Assembly: GCF_932274485.2 (NCBI RefSeq)
Contig: NC_065884.2
Location: 74,806,046-74,870,045 of the forward strand
Origin: Patella vulgata
Lineage: Eukaryota > Mollusca > Gastropoda > Patellidae
Reading direction: 5' to 3'
Length of the DNA: 64,000 bases
Below the pieces are notes generated by a model, which saw only the letters and a list, made by a program, of their open reading frames with translations, ran no database searches and was not told where the DNA came from. Made by a program: the position numbers and the translations under genes. Positions 1 through 11,311 of this stretch are shown piece after piece (position 1 is the first letter of the stretch; the number at the start of each line of letters is the position of its first letter).

Positions 1-449
1 GTCAAGTTGAATCCTTTGACCTAAAACACACCTATTAGATTCCCCCCTCTTTCCCCCCCCCCCACCATAGGGATCGGGTGGGGGAGAGAGAGATATTTGC
101 AAGTTTGTTTTTTTTTTATTTACCAATATTTGTGAATGGTGAACCTGCTATGTTTCACCCAAGATATTCTGGGTGACATTTGATGGCACATGATCCGATT
201 TCTATCGACACTATTTGGTTAAATGAAGATTTGGACAACAAGCAGAGGCTGCACATAGTTATAAGCATATTGATTTTTTGATGCTTTAGAACAAAATAAC
301 TCTAGTTCCATCAAGAGTGATGTCTTATAATACATGTTTTAGTTTAAACAGACTTGACACAATGTTTTATAATACATGTAGAGGAGATATATATATATTG
401 AGGGGGAGGGGGGACATCAGCCTCACTGTTACATTGTTTAAATGTATAG

Positions 450-1284
450 GTATTCTGTCGAGTTAGTAAAATCTTTAACTGTACATTTAGCCGCTGCAGC
501 TGCTGGTTATGCTGTTTATGAATGGAAAAGACACAGTCATGATGAATCTAAATTTAAATGGAAACCTGACGATCCAGTAAGTTTGTTTAAAATATCCACA
601 ACTCATTGATTTCATTAAAATACAATATTGCGGATTATTTAGATACAAGTCTATATTTAAGATTTGAAATATCTATGGTGTTGTCATGGCGTCTAGCTAT
701 TCTTATGATATTCGGTATGAGTGTCGTGGACGCAGAATATTTCAATAGAGGGGGCTCTCTGAGAAAAGTTTGAAAAATCGGGGTGTTAATGTTGATTTGT
801 GGCACATATAACATTCATTTTCATTGGCTACAACCCCACTATACAGAAGGGGTTAGGGTTAGGGGTGAGGGGCTTACCATCAGCTACAACCCCACTATAC
901 AGCAGTGGTCAGGGGCTTACCATCAGCTACAACCCCACTATACTGCATCCAATAAATAGCTTACACATTTCAATAAAAATTGTATATTGTTACTTCGTAG
1001 TTGGAGGGGAGCCGGTGGAAGGGAGGGGGGCATGTATCCACCACGTATATAGAACTAAGTGAAAATATTTTGGTTTTTTCCAGGGTTATGCAGCTCACGT
1101 GGTTTCAACCGCTGGTGAATGGATGACTGCCATATCCTTTATGTGTTATTTTTTTACTTATGTTCGTGAATTCTTTAAATTTGAGCTGAATATCGCCATG
1201 CGACCCTTAGTACGGCATCTGGATGAAGAACCATATTACTACGATCGTTATAATACAGATGAGAGAACTAGACTCCTGGCTTAA
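450..1284 (+). CDS. DRAM2: DRAM2-like autophagy modulator, last two exons (partial)
   Basis: Two exons are visible, 450-576 and 1084-1284, joined by an intron with GTAAGT donor and TTTTTTCCAG acceptor. The reading frame runs through a short helix, the segment WKPDDP, then GYAAHVVSTAGEW, a transmembrane helix (ISFMCYFFTYV), REFFKFEL and a C-terminal ERTRLL. In vertebrate DRAM2 the same order is seen (WNPEDKGY, AEW, FFLTYIRDF, ERTRLL at the C-terminus), so family assignment is firm. DRAM proteins are multi-helix membrane proteins of lysosomes and endosomes linked to autophagy. The N-terminal helices must be encoded left of the window. The stop codon lies in a 36-bp tandem duplication (see 1261-1332). 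A poly-A signal follows at 1588. Orthology to DRAM2 rather than DRAM1 is inferred mainly from the C-terminal motif. Confidence 0.8.
826..945. repeat. Minisatellite in DRAM intron
   Basis: About three imperfect units containing CTACAACCCCACTATAC, joined by GGGGCTTACCATCAG. The first spacer also holds a short GGGTTAGGGTTAGGG run. It lies within the last visible DRAM intron. Confidence 0.7.
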
Positions 1285-1332
1285 TAAAACACAGAGGAGA
1301 GAACTAGACTCCTGGCTTAATGAAACACAGAT
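1261..1332 (+). repeat. 36-bp tandem duplication across the DRAM stop codon
   Basis: Two copies of a 36-bp unit beginning GAGAGAACTAGACTCCTGGC. The first copy encodes the conserved ERTRLLA end, the stop and an overlapping AATAAA. The second copy, just downstream, is untranslated and carries AATGAA in place of AATAAA. The period is a multiple of three. Confidence 0.85.
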
Positions 1333-1587
1333 TTAATAACGTTTAGTCAGTTAGTGCTTGTTTTTGGGAAATATTTTTTAAATATAACTCTGTGATATCT
1401 CTATAATGTTTTTGATTCTATGATGTTTATCTTGTCAGACATGTTTTATAAAAGCTGTGTCGTCTCTCATCCTTCCAATTTAAATATGGTGACGGTTATG
1501 TATATAATATTGTGTTGCCAGTGATGTATATATTGTGTTGTAATTCAAGGTCTATAAATAGATTTGGGAAACTGTCATAGATTAACA

Positions 1588-1593
1588 AATAAA
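1588..1593 (+). promoter_or_regulatory. Poly-A signal of the DRAM gene
   Basis: AATAAA about 300 bases after the stop, followed by T/G-rich sequence. Another AATAAA overlaps the stop codon itself at about 1283, and either could be used. Confidence 0.5.
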
Positions 1594-2675
1594 ATTTGAA
1601 TTCTTAGGCCTCTTGATGGTCAGCCCATTCATTTAATGAGAGTTGATTATAGGCTTTTCATGTGAATAATTGTCTAAATAATAATTTATAAAAAAATTTG
1701 ATGCCAGAAAAATTACAGGTTATTGGCAATTTATCTTTTGCATAATGGGTGTTTAATTTGTCTGTCTTGAAGGCCATAATGGGTGTTTTAATTAATTCTT
1801 AGTGTATCATGTAATAAGTGCAATGTTCAAAGCTTTACATCATTTCTTCACATATTGTTATCACTGTAACCTTTTATAATTTATTAGTATATATATATAT
1901 ATATATCTACATGTGGGGAGGTAACTCTAGGCTGTATTGTTTATACAGTCATATGTTAGATAAGTTATATCTCCTTCTTTTTCTACATGAGGTAAACAGA
2001 CAACATTCCAATTTATTTTCATTAGAATTCACCAGTCAAACATTTAATGTGAAAACTGTGACATATCAGGCCCCTTGCTGATATAATATTTAGAGCAAAA
2101 CAGATTTATAGGCACAGAATTGCATTGAAGTTGGTCTAGAAATAATTAATAGACTTACTCCAGATAATCTGGGACAGCCCTTTGGCTCAAATTTTAAAAT
2201 TTCACCAATTTCTGTCCAAATTGGTATGTTCTTGTAAAATGTATTTTTTTTTTATTAGACCTGCTAATTATTTTTTATTAATGTGTTTTTTAATCTGATC
2301 CTATTTGATTTTACTTTTTGAACTTTATTTTTATTTCTCTTTGTAACAGTAGGATGTGGAAGAACTTATAAATAAACTGTGTTTTGTTTGATCAGAGGGG
2401 TGGGGGGTAGGTAGTGTAGGGTTTGTTATGTTTAGTTACAATCAATAGTTTTCAGCATTTAGTCAAAGTTCACCCATAAACCTGCCACATTGTAATGCAG
2501 GCCATTAATGAAATTTAGATATATGTATTTTAAACTGATTTGAAGGATACCATTTATGGAAATAAAAAAAAAAATATTTGTGCTCTGCAAGCCAGAGTTT
2601 TCGAGATGTTTAATTAAAACCAGCTGAACTCTGTCGAGCAGAGGTAGAAAGAGAAATATGACTTAACATCAACTC
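1594..2675. other. AT-rich intergenic sequence
   Basis: No gene seen. It contains a short (AT)n run near 1890 and several AATAAA-like strings, including one near 2371 ahead of a TG-rich stretch. Frames are short and low in complexity. Confidence 0.5.
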
Positions 2676-2870
2676 AACAAAAACTAGGTCATTTTGGTTC
2701 AATTTTATTTCAATAATTCACTTATGTATAGGGGTCTTTAGCAGTAGGGGGAACTGGTAGGACCTGAAAAAAACCCATTAGGTTAGACAGACGAACATAC
2801 TCCTTGTCAACTACAAATTGGGATACAACACCATTTGACTCAGGGACAGACATTATGCTCCCCATTCTAT
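2676..2870 (-). mobile_element. SINE family 1, decayed partial copy
   Basis: Reads on the minus strand as the body of the SINE seen intact at 4131-4393: the blocks TTTAGCAGT, AACCCATTAGGTTAGACAG and CATTTGACTCAGGGACAGAC match it in order, with many changes. Tail and head are missing. Confidence 0.6.
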
Positions 2871-3105
2871 CATTAATTACTGGTAAACCCTGGTAACCAC
2901 TTGTACTTAATTCGAATTGACTATATTTCATTCTCCTGGTAACCACTTGTACTTCCAAGTCGAATAGACTATAATTCAGTATAATTTGTTTTGTTTTTTT
3001 GTTAATGTAAATATGGTTGTAATTATGATTGTAATTTTTTGTAAATTTTTCAAATCTAACGTAATGGACTATTGCATAATATTTGTAATTTCCGTAAATT
3101 ACTTA

Positions 3106-3229
3106 TAAAATATACCGTATAATTTATTAGGTGGCTATTATTTGTACATATATCATGTTGACAATCATTGGTCTGATTATAATTGTTTTGTTTTCATAAT
3201 GGTGAGCTACAGTGTTGATCAGTGAATAA
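3106..3229 (+). other. Possible terminal exon with one membrane helix
   Basis: After an acceptor-like TAATTTATTAG the sequence reads VAIICTYIMLTIIGLIIIV and ends at a stop by about 3200, with AATAAA near 3224. This resembles the last exon of a small membrane protein, but there is no partner exon and no family match. AT-rich DNA easily gives hydrophobic frames. Confidence 0.15.
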
Positions 3230-3243
3230 AACCCCGAACAAAA

Positions 3244-3420
3244 CGCTGGCTCGCTAATCACAAGGTTGTAGGTATTCATATTCCCACTGAGTGAAATCAT
3301 CAATGGACATCTGATGTCTGTATTCTTCTTAACTCATGTTCCATCTACAGGGTTGATTGCTACCAGGGGCATGGGGGTGTGACCTAGCCTCTCTCTCCCG
3401 GTGACACCTGAGAATGTTGG
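3244..3420 (+). mobile_element. tRNA-derived SINE-like fragment
   Basis: The stretch GGCTCGCTAATCACAAGG then GTAGGTATTCATATTCCCAC resembles a tRNA anticodon arm plus B box. What follows is non-tRNA sequence ending in a short AT-rich tail. It is not family 1 or 2. Confidence 0.35.
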
Positions 3421-3835
3421 TTAGTGTGTAGGGACCATGTTCATTCATCCTATTTGTTTAATAAATAGTTGGTTTATGATACAGCCTTATTGTACAGTAG
3501 CTTATATTTTATTTGTTTTATTACAACAATAAATCATGGTATTATAAATACACATTGTGTTTATTTTTTTTCACAGTTGTTAAATGACAAATAGTAACTT
3601 TTCATAGACATACTCATTTTATCCCTTCTGAGTTAACCTTTGAAATAGAGCAGGGGCATTACAAAGAGCTATACGGATATATTCCAAAACACAAAATATT
3701 GTCGTCAAGGATACCCTGTCTTTTACAGATATGGGTCAATCATACCCTGGATTGATGTGTGCCTTCTACAGCTGTGGGATTTTAAATACACAGTATATCA
3801 TACTGTTGAATATAATTATAGTATATTACAAACTA

Positions 3836-4053
3836 GAGAGAGAGAGAGAAATGGGGTTTAACGTCCACTCGACTAATATGTGCGCGTATGGTTCTTTAGC
3901 AGTGGGAGGAAACCAGAGGATCCAGAGAAAATCCACGAGGTTGGACAGGCGACACTACTTCGTGTCACGTACAATCGGGGAATAGAAACCACGCCAGTTG
4001 ACTCAATGACAGACCTTATGATACAACCTGCACACGTGCTAACCATTCGGTCA
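3836..4053 (-). mobile_element. SINE family 1 copy
   Basis: Starts (plus strand) with (GA)n and AAATGGGGTTTAACGTCCAC, the reverse complement of the family tail. It continues through the conserved body to CGGCCAT-like head remnants (ACCATTCGGTC). It lies head to head with the next copy, about 75 bases away, so the pair can form a long hairpin. Confidence 0.75.
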
Positions 4054-4130
4054 ATATGTCAAGCAATAATCAGAGAAACCTATACTAGTAGAAACGTTGT
4101 TCAATTATAAACAATACCTGTATTCCACAT

Positions 4131-4393
4131 GGGGGGTTGGATGGCCGAATGGTTAGCACGTGCGTGCTGCGCTGTCATTGAGTCAACTGGCGGGGTTACG
4201 TTTCCCCGGTTTTACGTGACAAGGAGTAGGGTCGCCTGTCAAACCTCGTGGGTTTTCTCCGGGTCCTCCGGTTTCCTCCCACTGCTAAAGACCCCTAGCG
4301 CAAGCGAATAATGAAATAAAATTGAACCATGTGTTAGTCCCGAAATGACGAGTGGACGTTAAACCCCATTTCTCTCTCTCTCTCTCTCTCTCT
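4131..4393 (+). mobile_element. SINE family 1, near full length
   Basis: A tRNA-like head with A box TGGCCGAATGG and a degenerate B box, then a conserved body (AACCTCGTGGGTTTTCTCC, TTTCCTCCCACTGCTAAAG), the tail GGACGTTAAACCCCATTTC and (TC)n. Flanks carry a target duplication CTGTATTCCAYAT at 4118-4130 and 4394-4406 with one mismatch. Such elements are copied by RNA polymerase III and moved by a LINE reverse transcriptase. Confidence 0.85.
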
Positions 4394-4437
4394 CTGTATT
4401 CCATATAATGGTGTACTGTATATTTCTAATGAAACAG

Positions 4438-4443
4438 TTTATT
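4438..4443 (-). promoter_or_regulatory. Candidate poly-A signal of the claudin-like gene
   Basis: TTTATT on the plus strand is AATAAA on the minus strand, about 240 bases after the claudin-like stop codon. Confidence 0.45.
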
Positions 4444-4681
4444 TGGTTGAATAAACACTTATTGCAAAAGAAATATTTTATAGCCCATAGCTATACATTG
4501 TTTTTTTCGGATGAACAGACAAAAAATTGGTTAAAATGCTATTGGCTAAGCCTTTTTAATTTTTTAAAGATAAACTACACAACAAGCGTTGGCCATCAAC
4601 ACAACATACAAGAATTAAATGCACACTGCCGCAGTGTTATCTCATACTTTAAATATTTTTGTGGTTTGGATTTTGTTTTTT

Positions 4682-7600
4682 CTACAAAACCCCGGTCTTG
4701 TCCTCCTCTTCGTCGTGGCGCTTTGCTTTCTCCACAGAAGCCTTGGCTGTTAAAAGGGCGGCTACTCCACTCAACAGGCCACCTAGTAGTGAAATATAAA
4801 ACGAGGCCCCGATAGAAACATGTTGACCTTCCTCGCCCAGAGCTTGATGTTTTGCGCCAAAAATGATGACGGCCAACAGTAAAAAGAGACCTGAAAATAT
4901 AAAAATGAATAACTTATTTCATGTCAGGTGTTGGATGTTCGACGATACAGGTATATAACCTATAAAGATTCTGGTTATCTGAGTCTATAGATACTATCAA
5001 CCTCTGGGTAAATAATGACATAAAGATCCTGGTAATCTGAGTCTACAAATACTATCAACCTCTGGGAAAATTATGACATATTTCTGTTTTGCGTGGCATT
5101 CCCATGGAGCTCTGCTAATAATTGTGTCTGTAGACCATTAAAATTCTAGAATTAGATTAGAATTGATGATTAGGCTTAGATTTGGGGTTAAAAGTCATCG
5201 TTTCCATTCGTTAAACCCCTTAATCAACCATCATTTAGCCATGGTATGGCTGGGTAAGCCATTACACATGAAGTGGGTTAACCATGACATGGGTGGGTAA
5301 GGGCTTGGTAAGGACTGGGTAAGCCACGATGGTAGTACAGTATTTTAAATCAATCGACTGTGTAGGATGGTAGTATAGTATTGTAGATCAATCGACCGTC
5401 CTGGATAATAAGTTATTTAGATTAGATCATTAGGTCTGGTTATATATACATACATAGGCGTAGGAGCCGGGGGAAATGAAAAATTCGACGACCTTTTTTT
5501 TCTATTAACGTTTAGAGAAAAAATATAACTAACTTATTTCTATGAGATCCACACTGCCCGAAAAGTATTTTCTCGTCTTTTTCTTGTCCACTGCATATGC
5601 CCGAAAATATGCCCGAAGCTCTCTTATGATAGGTATGCCCGAAAAAACGGTATTGCCCGAAAAAACGGTATTGCCCGAAAATAGGTATTGCCCGAAAAAC
5701 GGGCATCGGGTCGGAAAGCGGCAGAGGAAACTAGCAGTAAAACGCGTTTGCGACCGTCAAATATTCCAAAATTTTCTTGGCGGGTCATTCGCCTCTCAAA
5801 GAAAACCGGCGCCGCTGTCTATAAATCCGAATTTTTTCGGGCATTTCTAGTTTTGCTTCCCTAACTGTCACCGAGCTCTAATAAAACACTAATTTTACTT
5901 CTCTTTTAATTGAATATCACGAATTTGTACTGAGTTGACTATGGATTAAAACATTTTGTCTGGAGCCACTCTACTTTATGCGACATTTTTCAGGCATCGA
6001 TTATTATTTGTGAATGCAGATGCAACAGTCTGATTGGATGGTTAGAATTCAGAGTGGGATTTCAGTTACAAAACCATTGGATACTTTTGGAGTTGCTTAC
6101 ACGGGCTAGAATAGCAGAAAACGCATTTACGGTGATTAAATTTTCAAATTTTTCTCCGGAGGGTGAGGCCTCCATATACCGCGCGACGATTGATTGGTTG
6201 TTTGGAATTCGGGTCAGCCAGGTAGGCTATATTGGACCAAATTGAAGTTGCTGTAATAACAGACTGGAATAACAGAAAAACGCGTTTGCGGCAGTTACAT
6301 TTTCAAAATTTTCTCCCAACGGTCCCGTCTTCGTTGACTGTAAACGATTGATTGGAATTCGAGTCAGCCACCTTAATAAGGCTATAATATATATTCGACC
6401 ACTTTGAAGTTGCTTTGTTCACCGGCTGAAATAGCAGGAAAACGCGTATGCGACAGTTAAATTTTCAAAATTTTCTCCTAACGGTCCAGTCTTCGAGGAC
6501 TGTAAACGATTGATTGGAATTCGAGTGAGCCACCTTAATTAGGCTATATTAGACCGCTTGAAGTTGCTTTGTTCACTGGCTGAAATATCGGGAAAACGCG
6601 TTTGCGGCAGTTAAATTTTCAAAATTTACTCCTAACGGTCCCGTCTTCGAGGACTGTAAACGATTGATTGGCTGCAATAACAGGAAAACGTGTTTGCAGC
6701 CGTCAAATATTCCAAAATTGTCTTTGGGGGGGGGGGGGGTATACAAGGTCGCTGCTGTTTGTAAACCCGAAATTTTTTCGGGCATTTCGGGTTCTGCCCC
6801 CCCTAACTGTCATCGAGCCCCTACGCCTATGTATACATATATCACTTCAGAAAATCACGTGAATGTGACAATTGGGTGTCACATATTGCAAAGTCTAGAT
6901 ATTCACAGTTCGCGATTATTGGTAGACCAGCCATGGGATGCAGGTACGTCATGTAGTAGTCCAGACATGCAGATGATCGTAAAATGGTGGGTGGTCGAGA
7001 AACAAGTAATGTACTTTAGTTGACCTACCTGTAGCACCAAGACAATATATAGAAATACTTCTAGTTGACCTACCTGTAGCACCAAGACAATATATAGAAA
7101 TACTTCTAATCATGGGTTTTCTAACAGCTATATATATAACATGGAGAATCAGAGCCAATACTGTCAACAAAGCACCAAATGTTTCAAAAACTTTACATAC
7201 AAACAAAAACTCTGAAAGTAATAAAATAAACCATTATTATAGCAGAAAGTATTTACTAAGTCTACTCGGATCTTATCACGTGATTCATTATGGCTTGCAA
7301 TATCAATGTTATTTTGTCTTGTCCAACTTTGTAGATGTTACTCCGCCCTGCTCTTTACTACAGTCAATGACAGTAGACTGACCATAGCAGATGTTACCCC
7401 GCCCCGCCCCCTTACTACAGTCAATGACTGTAGACTGACCATAGCGGATGTAACCCCGCCCCGCCCCCTTACTACAGTCAATGACTGTAGACTGACCATA
7501 GCGGATGTTACCCCGCCCCGCCCCCTTACTACAGTCAATGACTGTAGACTGACCATAGCGGATGTTACCCCGCCCCGCCCCCTTACTACAGTCAATGACT

Positions 7601-8241
7601 GTAGACTGACCATAGCGGATGTTACCCAGCCCCGCCCCGCCCCTTACTACAGTCAATGGCTGTAGCCTGCCCTAGCGCCTCATTTTAGTAAATTTATTAC
7701 AGCCTACGATTTACTTTAGATATTATTATAAGTTTCATTTTTATCCTTAAATGTTCATTGGGGGCGGGTGGGGGGGGTAGGGCAGATAGAGAGGGATTTC
7801 TCGGGCCATTGCTTCAGGAATCTGGGGTCACGGAGGCATTAGCAAACCCATAAATGACACCAAGAAGCAATAAACGGGTTGGTGGTTTATAAATTGCCGT
7901 TGTTTTAACAATTAAGTTACATGGAACGACATCCAAGTTCAGGGGACGAAATATGTACACAGGAGATCAAATACGGGTTCGGGTTCAGGGGCGAAATACG
8001 GTTGTAGGGGTTTTTTTAAGGTCTACTTACCTTTTCCACCCTGTATCTGCGTTGCTGATCGGATAATACAGTCACCATAGTAACAATCGGATACAATCCA
8101 TAATCCATAGCTACTCGTCGTATCCACGGAATTAATCGACCACCATTGTGGCAGAAAAAATCCAACCACCACGAAAATAAAGGCTAAAACAGTGAGAATA
8201 AAAGCTGCGATACTAAATGGACGAATCTCCATTTTGGTCAT
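4682..8241 (-). CDS. Claudin/PMP22-like four-helix membrane protein, complete
   Basis: Three coding exons on the minus strand: 8031-8241, 7074-7211 and 4682-4890, giving 185 residues. Both introns are phase 1 and have good GT-AG sites (GTAAGTAG/TTACTTTCAG; GTAGGT/TATTTTCAG). Helix 1 (about residues 9-31) is followed by the first extracellular loop with the claudin-family signature W...GLW...C...C (YGLWIVSDCYYGDC). Three more helices follow near residues 78-100, 106-128 and 140-160, and the tail is charged (KAKRHDEEEDK). The length fits the family. Claudin-like proteins act in cell junctions or as membrane-associated partners; which subgroup this is cannot be told. The exon 2 donor is duplicated in a 45-bp tandem repeat that keeps frame. 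Intron 1 holds the 57-bp minisatellite and intron 2 a hAT-type element. Confidence 0.85.
5453..6831. mobile_element. hAT-type non-autonomous DNA transposon
   Basis: Terminal inverted repeats start CATAGGCGTAGG and end in the complement CCTACGCCTATG. The element is flanked by a perfect 8-bp target duplication TATACATA (5445-5452 and 6832-6839), which fits the hAT superfamily. It encodes no recognisable transposase. A diverged copy of its own 3' end (GCCGTCAAATATTCCAAAA through TTTTTTCGGGCATTTC) also occurs internally at about 5735-5876. A run of CGGTATTGCCCGAAAAA units lies near 5640. Confidence 0.8.
6190..6680. repeat. Tandem subrepeats inside the hAT element
   Basis: About three diverged units of roughly 130-180 bases sharing GATTGGAATTCGAGTCAGCC, TTGAAGTTGCTTTGTTCAC and GGAAAACGCGT, ending at GGACTGTAAACGATTGATTG. 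Confidence 0.7.
7017..7106 (-). repeat. 45-bp tandem duplication containing the exon 2 splice donor of the claudin-like gene
   Basis: Two near-identical copies, each with the sequence GTGCTACAG|GTAGGTC on the minus strand, giving donors after 7074 and after 7029. Using the second would add 15 in-frame residues without a stop. Confidence 0.85.
7334..7675. repeat. 57-bp minisatellite, six units
   Basis: Units of 57 bp (the first is 56) contain CCCCGCCCCGCCCCC, a GC box and a G-rich run on the minus strand, and the small palindrome ACAGTCAATGACTGT. They are open in several frames on both strands because the unit is a multiple of three. The array lies in intron 1 of the claudin-like gene. Confidence 0.9.
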
Positions 8242-8877
8242 TTCACCAAACAGGATTAATGTTAAGGCGTCACCGAATTAGTTTATATCCTAATGCTAAA
8301 TAAACCAACAAGATGCAATAGGTTATAGAATTATGACACTTTGGCTTGTAACGTCCTATAGGTTTTAGTATAATGACACAACTCTATGGCTTATAACCCT
8401 AACCCTAACCCTAACCTTATGGCTTGTAACGTCCGACTTCACACCTCATCAACAAATAAAACTCTTAAAAATTAAATGAAGCGAAGTATGTGATAAAATG
8501 AAAATATTCTCATTTTGCTGTTCGTTATTTTCTACTAATTGTATGGAAAAACTATAGTTCCGTAGTAATAATAAAGACTTATATAACCCTACATTGATGC
8601 ACAAATCCAGAAATTTCAATACCACAATATCCAGTCTGTATCTACAGTTTTGTTAAAACTATCGCGATATAAAACTTAAAGTATTCCATTCTCCGTAGAT
8701 TTTACAATGACTATATAGATTTTAACTGAACGCCAACGAGAGCAACAGGAAATACGTATATGTTAAAATATTCGAAGGGAAGATCAAGTGGATTGTATGC
8801 TACATTTAAGTGGATCTACCACCGAGCATTCGAGGAATATTGATAATGTTATCTTATAAATTACAACTAGATTATCT
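8242..8877. other. Upstream region of the claudin-like gene
   Basis: This should hold the 5' UTR and promoter of the minus-strand claudin-like gene. No clear TATA box is seen. The phrase TATGGCTTGTAACGTCC occurs in variant form three times between 8340 and 8430. Confidence 0.4.
8398..8417. repeat. Short telomere-like (CCCTAA)n run
   Basis: Just over three CCCTAA units sit between two copies of a TATGGCTTRTAACG phrase. It is an interstitial run only. Confidence 0.7.
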
Positions 8878-9075
8878 GGAAATAGTGCTCGGGATACAAG
8901 GTGACTCAGGGACCGTGATAGCCGAGTGGTCTGGAAACGGTGCCCGGGATACTAGGTGACTCAGGGACCGTGATAGCCGAGTGGTCTGGAAGCAATGCCC
9001 AGCCGAGACACAATGGTACCCGAGATGTAATACAGGCATCGGCCCGATTCCCACTGGTGGGGAGTGTTACTTAGT
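8878..9075 (+). mobile_element. tRNA-derived SINE-like sequence with duplicated head
   Basis: The block GGTGACTCAGGGACCGTGAT with A-box-like TAGCCGAGTGGT occurs twice in tandem (about 57-bp period). It is followed by a B-box-like GGCCCGATTCCC near 9041. It resembles a Ser/Leu-type tRNA head and no intact tRNA fold is visible. Confidence 0.4.
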
Positions 9076-9362
9076 TGCACCAGGTATCTAAGACATGTAT
9101 GGTAGACCTGTTGTTTTACACAAATCATTTCATCTGTATGATCACGTGATGATCATGTGATCTGTATGACAGGACTGTGTATATCTGTGTTATGAGTGTA
9201 GAGTGAGTACCCCTTGAACCAACTATTAGTGTTGATGAGTGGACGGATTGATACAAATATTTCCTCTACGGAAATAAACGCGAACTGCCATTAACATCAG
9301 TCAGTAATATCCTGTTGTACTTCTAGTGCAACTTGTGAATATTAACTATCACCTCTTTATTA

Positions 9363-9511
9363 TGTTTATTTCATTTATGTTTATATTATACATTTGATCC
9401 TCGTTCCATTTTATTTTATTTATGTTTATATTATACATTTGATCCTCGTTCCATTTTATTTTATTTATGTTTATTTTATACATTTGATCCTCGTTCCATT
9501 TTATTTTATTC
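9363..9511. repeat. Tandem repeat, about 57-bp unit, 2.6 copies
   Basis: Units read TATACATTTGATCCTCGTTCC followed by an ATTTTATTTT stretch. Confidence 0.85.
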
Positions 9512-10483
9512 CTATACGTAGCATTATTTTAGCACGAAGCTTTACGAGTTCAATAATATAAACCGCCTATCTAATTTCCATTCGTTCCCGTAATGTCTAA
9601 TATGTGTTCAACTTTACCTTTTAATCCGTTTATTCGTCTCCATTAGTCATATCGGCGCAGTCAGGTGGGTGCAGCCACGTGTGACGTGAATCCCATTCTG
9701 TTTAATCCGTTCAGAGAATAGATAAATGCTTGTTTTACTTCCTTGTCACAAGACAATTAGTAAACAACTTTATATCGATCCCAGTCTTTCACAAGGAAGG
9801 CTAGACTCACATTCCGACGACAGGTGCAAATAGGTGCAAATACGAATTAACTGGTTAGTGTTAATGTTTAAAATATCTTTCAGAAACAACAACCATATTT
9901 TAGTTCCGAAATAACCCAGTTGTGTTTAGTGGATTATTCACCCATTTCCTACTTTCGGTTTCTCTTTACATATTATGCTAAAAATAAACCAGTTGTTTGT
10001 CTGTTGTCATGGAGCTATTTAAAGCCTTATATGAATGATACTACTTTCGAATTCCGTGTAAATAATCGGTGATTCCACATTCTAAATATGTATGTTATAC
10101 GCAATAAGCAATTATTGTTATGTGTTTTCCGAGAAATAATTAGTTCAGAGAACATGGGAAGCGTTGAAGAATAGCCGAGAGAAAATATAAAGGTAAAAAT
10201 ATTATATATTGTTTATAAGACCACATTTAGAAAATCTAGAAAGCTTTATAAAGTCAAATATTTCGCTCTGTATTATACATCGTTATCTATATTTGAATAA
10301 TTATAGCAAGAACACCTATAGGTCTTCATCTTTAGCAAATATCAATTGCCTCCTTCCGACAAAAGCAAGGGGGGGGGGGCTAATATGGGTCTACCAGTCA
10401 ATCAGCTTGTCTGTCTATCCGTTGTCATGGATTTTGGAACATACTAACTCTGCTTCTAATTGAGGTAAAATGTTTAAATGCAG
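9512..10483. other. Intergenic sequence, no gene seen
   Basis: AT-rich, with a short GTAAAAATA donor-like string near 10191 after a purine-rich stretch. That could end an untranslated first exon of the downstream ankyrin/SOCS gene, but this is speculative. Poly-G lies near 10371. Confidence 0.35.
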
Positions 10484-10615
10484 TGCAGGTGTAACGTATT
10501 GACTAGTAGTGTAGGTGTTTATTAGTGTAACGTATTGACTAGTAGTGTAGGTGTTTATTAGTGTAAAGTATTGACTAGTAGTGTAGATGTTTATTAGTGT
10601 AAAGTATTGACTAGG
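10484..10615. repeat. 36-bp tandem repeat, about 3.7 units
   Basis: Units read GTATTGACTAGTAGTGTAGG plus a TGTTTATTAGTGTAA stretch. Confidence 0.85.
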
Positions 10616-11311
10616 TTTTGTGATGGCCATTTTAAAATTTTAAGCAGGTTGATAAGAAGTTGATAAGACTTTAGAACTCTGCTTCTTGTTTAAGGGAAGT
10701 GACATTTGGGATTTAATTTAATTACATCAACGCCTTGAATAAGTTTGATGATGAGCATTTTCTGCTTAGACTAAGTAAAGATAAGCCAATAACCCTGTTT
10801 CTAATGAATGTAGACATAATAACTCTGTTTCTAATTAATGTAGATATTTATTACTGTACCGTTTAGTCTAGGCAGAGGTATGTAATTTTATTCCCTGGGA
10901 GTGGCAACATTCGATTAACGGCGTCATTACATCAATACCCTGACTGAGTACGATAAGGTTTATTTTTTGTTCAGGGTAAGCAATTGCTTTGAAAACGATA
11001 TATGTGCAAGTAATTATTGAGTGTCATCTATTTATTTTGTGATTGGTGCGGTGTATCCAAGATAATTACCATTTCCAAATAGCCTCCTGTCGCCAGGAGA
11101 TGGGAGATCGGTTCTACAGTCAGAGTATTGTCGGTGTAGAGGACGAAGCCCTGCTAGCAGGTCTGACTGCCCAGTTATGTATCTGTTATTAGAAGAATCA
11201 TATAGAAATGTGTATAATATTCACACTGATAAACCCCTGGCAAACTTGTGTATATTTTTAAAATAAAAATTGAATACGTTGTTTTATTTGACAGGAAGAA
11301 GATTCATCGAG

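Noticed and set aside
4129-4311. 60-codon plus-strand frame
   Set aside because: It is the body of SINE family 1; the same frame appears in the copy at 62848.
7306-7665. Open frames of 90-119 codons on both strands
   Set aside because: They come from a 57-bp tandem repeat whose length is a multiple of three, so several frames stay open. No start context or splice support.
8398-8417. Telomere or telomere-insertion site
   Set aside because: Only about three CCCTAA units, within locally duplicated phrases; too short to mean more than an interstitial run.
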